Positions 4,559-6,567 of a stretch of DNA of 6,567 nt are shown piece by piece (the first letter of the stretch is position 1; the number at the start of each line of letters is the position of its first letter). The stretch covers positions 1 through 6,567 of the forward strand of contig DTYU01000156.1 of assembly GCA_012961725.1 (NCBI GenBank). Direction: 5' to 3'. Made by a program: the position numbers and the translations under genes. The notes beneath the pieces were generated by a model, which ran no database searches, was not told the DNA's origin, and worked only from the letters and a program-made list of their open reading frames with translations. This DNA comes from Desulfotomaculum sp. (GTDB taxonomy: Bacteria; Bacillota; Desulfotomaculia; Desulfotomaculales; Ammonificaceae).

Positions 4559-5860
4559 TTAGTTCTTTGGAAATCCCCGGCCGGTCAAAACCGCCCGCGC
4601 CTCGGCGATCAGGTAGAGTGATCCGGTGATCACCGCTACGTCTTCCGGCTCTGCAAGTGACAGCACCCATGCCACCGCCGCCGGAATCTCCTCTACGGCG
4701 AAAACCGCCGGCGCGTAGCGCTGCGCCAGTGCGGCCACTTCCCGCCAGTCCCCGGCCCGCGGCCCCGGCGGCCGTGTCACCACCACCGCTGCGGCCATTG
4801 GACAGAGGGTCGCCGCTACGGCCGCCCGCTCCTTGTCCGCAAAGATTCCTAACAAAAGCACGATCCGCCGCCCCGGAAAGTACTCTTCAAGCGCCTCTTT
4901 CAGCGCCTGCGCCCCGGCGGCGTTATGCGCCCCGTCGAGAACCACTAGTGGCTTTTCTTTCACCACCTCAAGCCGCCCCGGCCAGGCCGCCGCCGCCAGG
5001 CCCTCCCTTACCGCCGTCTCATCCACACCCCAACCCCGTTCGCCAAACAGCCGCGCCACGGCCACGGCACAGGCCGCGTTATCGAGTTGGTGTCGGCCCA
5101 GAAGCCTTATCCGCATCCCGGAGTATCCGCCCAGCCAATCCCGGATGTCAAAGACCTGCCCGGCAAGGCTGCTTTCCCGCGCCACGGCATCAAAATCCCG
5201 TCCCAAAACGAAAAGCGGCGCTTTTTTCGCCGCGCACTCTTCAGCGATCACCGTAAGCGCCGGGCCCTCCGCCCCGGTGACGACCGGGACCCCGGGTTTA
5301 ATGATCCCGGCCTTCTCCCACGCGATCCGCTCAAGCGATTCCCCCAAGTAATCGGTGTGATCAAGCCCAACGTTCGTGATCACCGCCGCCTCCGGCAAAA
5401 CCACGTTGGTGGCATCATAACGGCCGCCGAGGCCCACCTCGACCACGGCGACATCGACTGCTTCCTGCGCAAAAAGGAGAAAGGCCAAAGCGGTGTGGAT
5501 CTCGAACTCTGTCGGGATAGTCCCCTCCCTCCGGAGGGCATCGAGCGCCGGTCTTACTTCCCGGATCAACCCGGCGAGCCGCGCGCGCTCCACGGGCACC
5601 CCGTTTATCCGGAACCGCTCGGTGTAAGAGTGTAGGTGCGGCGAGGTGAAGCTGCCGGTCTTATATCCGGCGGCGGTCAAGACGCCCGTCAGCAGCGCGC
5701 AGACCGAGCCCTTGCCGTTGGTGCCGCCGACGTGGACCGCCTTCAGACCTCGCTCAGGGCTGCCGAGCCGCCCGAGCAAAGCGGTGATCCGCTCCAGCCC
5801 CGGCTTTATACCCGCCGCCGCCGCATTTTGCATGTAGGCGATCGCTTCATCGTAGTTCAT
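4559..5860 (-). CDS. folC: Bifunctional folylpolyglutamate synthase/dihydrofolate synthase
   Basis: ATP-dependent Mur-ligase-like enzyme of folate metabolism. It adds Glu to dihydropteroate to make dihydrofolate and extends the polyglutamate tail of reduced folates in the cytoplasm. Seen in order: the P-loop HVGGTNGKGS (43-52), TSPHLHSYTERFRING (72-87), EVGLGGRYDATN (141-152), TNVGLDHTDYLG (162-173), WEKAGIIKPG (181-190) with the Lys that is carbamylated in homologues, GRHQLDNAA (255-263), WPGR (293-296) and LDGAHN (308-313), where the C-terminal domain begins. The length of 433 residues is normal. ATG 5860 matches the family N-terminus (MNYDEAI) although its ribosome site is poor. In many Firmicutes folC follows valS; here a HicBA module stands upstream, suggesting an insertion or rearrangement. 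Whether it has both activities cannot be settled from sequence. Confidence 0.96.
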   Translation of the reverse strand: MNYDEAIAYMQNAAAAGIKPGLERITALLGRLGSPERGLKAVHVGGTNGKGSVCALLTGVLTAAGYKTGSFTSPHLHSYTERFRINGVPVERARLAGLIREVRPALDALRREGTIPTEFEIHTALAFLLFAQEAVDVAVVEVGLGGRYDATNVVLPEAAVITNVGLDHTDYLGESLERIAWEKAGIIKPGVPVVTGAEGPALTVIAEECAAKKAPLFVLGRDFDAVARESSLAGQVFDIRDWLGGYSGMRIRLLGRHQLDNAACAVAVARLFGERGWGVDETAVREGLAAAAWPGRLEVVKEKPLVVLDGAHNAAGAQALKEALEEYFPGRRIVLLLGIFADKERAAVAATLCPMAAAVVVTRPPGPRAGDWREVAALAQRYAPAVFAVEEIPAAVAWVLSLAEPEDVAVITGSLYLIAEARAVLTGRGFPKN

Positions 5861-5929
5861 GACTTAGCTTACTATACCTTAATACATGCCCCAACCCCTT
5901 GCTCTACCTGAGATTTCTCCACAAAAACA

Positions 5930-5981
5930 CCCCTCGTTTTGGTTAGAACTATCTAAAACCCAATCATACCAAAAAGAGGGG
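5930..5981 (-). terminator. Long inverted repeat between hicA and folC, possible terminator or operator
   Basis: CCCCTCGTTTTGGT (5930-5943) and ACCAAAAAGAGGGG (5968-5981) are inverted copies with one mismatch in 14 and a 24-base spacer. A smaller inner pairing is GGTTAGA (5941-5947) with TCTAA and CC (5952-5960). On the - strand the outer stem is followed by TGTTTTTG, so it could end the hicBA transcript. It also overlaps the likely folC promoter. The bases from 5861 to 6067 contain no gene. Confidence 0.5.
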
Positions 5982-5991
5982 AAGCCAGCAA
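5963..5991 (-). promoter_or_regulatory. Probable extended -10 promoter for folC
   Basis: On the - strand, TTGCTG (5991-5986) lies 17 bases ahead of TATGAT (5968-5963), and the -10 is preceded by TGG, giving the TGn extension that compensates for a weak -35. The predicted start near 5956 would leave a folC leader of about 95 bases. The spacer is occupied by one arm of the 5930-5981 inverted repeat, which would place a bound repressor, or a hairpin, right at the promoter. Confidence 0.48.
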
Positions 5992-6067
5992 ACGCGGGGC
6001 GGGCAGACTTTCTTTTAGAATTGCTTAATCAGCGGTGTTCAAGCAGCCTTTCTGGCGGTAGCCGGCT

Positions 6068-6250
6068 TTACGTTTTGAGGCCAAGGTGCTTCTTGATGTG
6101 TCTTGCAAGAGTATCGTCGATCTCAGTATGGCGCGGAACTGGTTGTTTCTGGCCCGTCGCCGGGTTCACGTAAATATCATGCCTTGACCCGTGGCGGTAC
6201 AGGAAGCAGCCCGCCTCCGTGAGCTGTCGGGTAAGCTCGCTCCGCTTCAT
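6068..6250 (-). CDS. hicA: HicA-type mRNA interferase toxin
   Basis: Small toxin with the double-stranded-RNA-binding-like fold of HicA/YcfA proteins, which cleave mRNA and block translation. The 60-residue protein shows the standard family pattern: KRSELTRQLTEAGC (2-15), GSRHDIYVNP (21-30) with the presumed catalytic His24, the VPRHTEI strand (38-44) and the closing helix LARHIKKHLGL. Length is normal. Its ATG overlaps the antitoxin stop by four bases (ATGA), so the genes are translationally coupled. Antitoxin-first order is the less common but well-known arrangement for hicBA. About 90 bases past its stop comes the inverted repeat that may end the transcript before folC. Confidence 0.93.
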   Translation of the reverse strand: MKRSELTRQLTEAGCFLYRHGSRHDIYVNPATGQKQPVPRHTEIDDTLARHIKKHLGLKT

Positions 6251-6438
6251 ACGTTTATTTCTTTGACCTGATAGCCTTCAGGGACGTCTTCCATTACCAT
6301 CAGCGCGTAGGCGTCCCTGAGGTTCTCTTCAAGTTCTTCCAGATTTTCCCCTTGCGTCATAATCTCTGGGTATTCAAGGAGTTTCCCCAACCAGAACTTT
6401 TCGCCCTTCCAATAGACCATTGTAAGTCGCTTGCTCAA
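6247..6438 (-). CDS. hicB: HicB-type antitoxin, short form
   Basis: Antitoxin that should bind HicA and cover its active site. The 63-residue protein has the HicB partial RNase-H-like pattern: WLGKLLEYPEIMTQGENLEELEENLRDAYALM (residues 16-47), where the P-x-x-x-T-Q-G-x-x-x-E-E motif is typical. It ends soon after this domain, without the C-terminal ribbon-helix-helix or helix-turn-helix region of longer HicB proteins. The start is TTG at 6438, supported by GGAAGGA five bases upstream; the internal ATG (Met7) has no ribosome site and would remove part of the first strand. A promoter with a flanking palindrome lies about 60 bases upstream. Confidence 0.9.
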   Translation of the reverse strand: MSKRLTMVYWKGEKFWLGKLLEYPEIMTQGENLEELEENLRDAYALMVMEDVPEGYQVKEINV

Positions 6439-6481
6439 CTTGGTCCTTCCCTTCTTTACAGAACTTCTCTTAATCTGCGTA

Positions 6482-6519
6482 CCGGTTGTATTTTATAATT
6501 GAACCGGAGTGGCCGTCAA
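6482..6519 (-). promoter_or_regulatory. Promoter and inverted-repeat operator of hicBA
   Basis: On the - strand a -35 TTGACG (6519-6514) is followed after 16 bases by TATAAA (6497-6492), or after 18 by TAAAAT (6495-6490). Perfect 6-base inverted arms, CCGGTT (6482-6487) and AACCGG (6502-6507), bracket the -10 symmetrically with a 14-base AT-rich centre. The predicted RNA start is near 6484, leaving a leader of about 45 bases. From here to the window end no further gene is seen. Confidence 0.6.
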
Positions 6520-6567
6520 GCCGGCGTCAGACCTTGGATCGTGTCAACCCACTGTAGGAATTTCGAA

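Noticed and set aside
4464..4670. Upstream extension of the DUF3243 reading frame into folC (177-residue version)
   Set aside because: The extra N-terminal stretch is antisense-like, Arg/Gly-rich sequence overlapping folC, with no family similarity; a good ribosome site and the family start point to 4463.
4657..5635. Long + strand open frames opposite folC (199, 172 and 182 residues)
   Set aside because: Proline/arginine-rich or low-complexity shadow frames of a GC-rich gene; folC is certain from its motifs.
6542..6547. Perfect TTGACA on the - strand near the right edge
   Set aside because: The bases 16-18 downstream are GC-rich (CCGGCT region) with no -10; the TTGACG at 6519-6514 is properly placed for hicBA.
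1..6567. CRISPR arrays, tRNA or rRNA genes
   Set aside because: No regularly spaced repeats with spacers, no cloverleaf-like segments and no rRNA-like sequence were seen; the only repeats are those listed.

Overview
The window looks like the chromosome of an anaerobic, moderately GC-rich Firmicute, probably a Clostridia/Peptococcaceae-type organism. The basis is a clostridial-style short [NiFe] hydrogenase, a DUF3243 (YmfJ-type) protein known mainly from Firmicutes, a Firmicute-like FolC, strong AGGAGG ribosome sites and GTG/TTG starts. The genus cannot be fixed from sequence alone.

Left third (1-2505, + strand): a membrane-linked group 1 type [NiFe] hydrogenase operon. It holds the C-terminal part of the Fe-S small subunit (cut by the window edge), the complete large catalytic subunit and an FdnI-like cytochrome b. 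Together these would oxidise H2 outside the membrane and pass electrons through the small-subunit clusters to haem b and the quinone pool. Two copies of a hairpin repeat with GGGGACACC arms flank the large-subunit gene. The first copy encodes the last nine codons and the stop of the small subunit. The second lies between the large subunit and the cytochrome b and carries a tandem 17-bp tail.

Middle (2506-3973): two toxin-antitoxin modules converge. A BrnT toxin with a CopG/RHH antitoxin is on the + strand, with a recognisable promoter and tandem operator-like boxes. A PIN-domain (VapC-like) toxin with an AbrB/SpoVT-type antitoxin is on the - strand, with a palindrome at its presumed promoter.

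Right (4004-6567, - strand): folC (folate metabolism) is followed by a DUF3243 gene. The gap between them contains a perfect 26-bp palindrome. Upstream of folC is a HicB-HicA toxin-antitoxin pair with its own promoter. Between hicA and folC is a 14-bp-arm inverted repeat that overlaps a likely extended -10 promoter and could also act as a terminator.

Three toxin-antitoxin modules of different families within about 3.9 kb, interleaved with housekeeping and hydrogenase genes, mark this as an accessory-gene insertion zone. No gene family here looks wholly unknown. The unusual points are the repeat that forms the end of a hydrogenase gene, the replaced proton-transfer glutamate in the large subunit, and several undescribed palindromic control sites.
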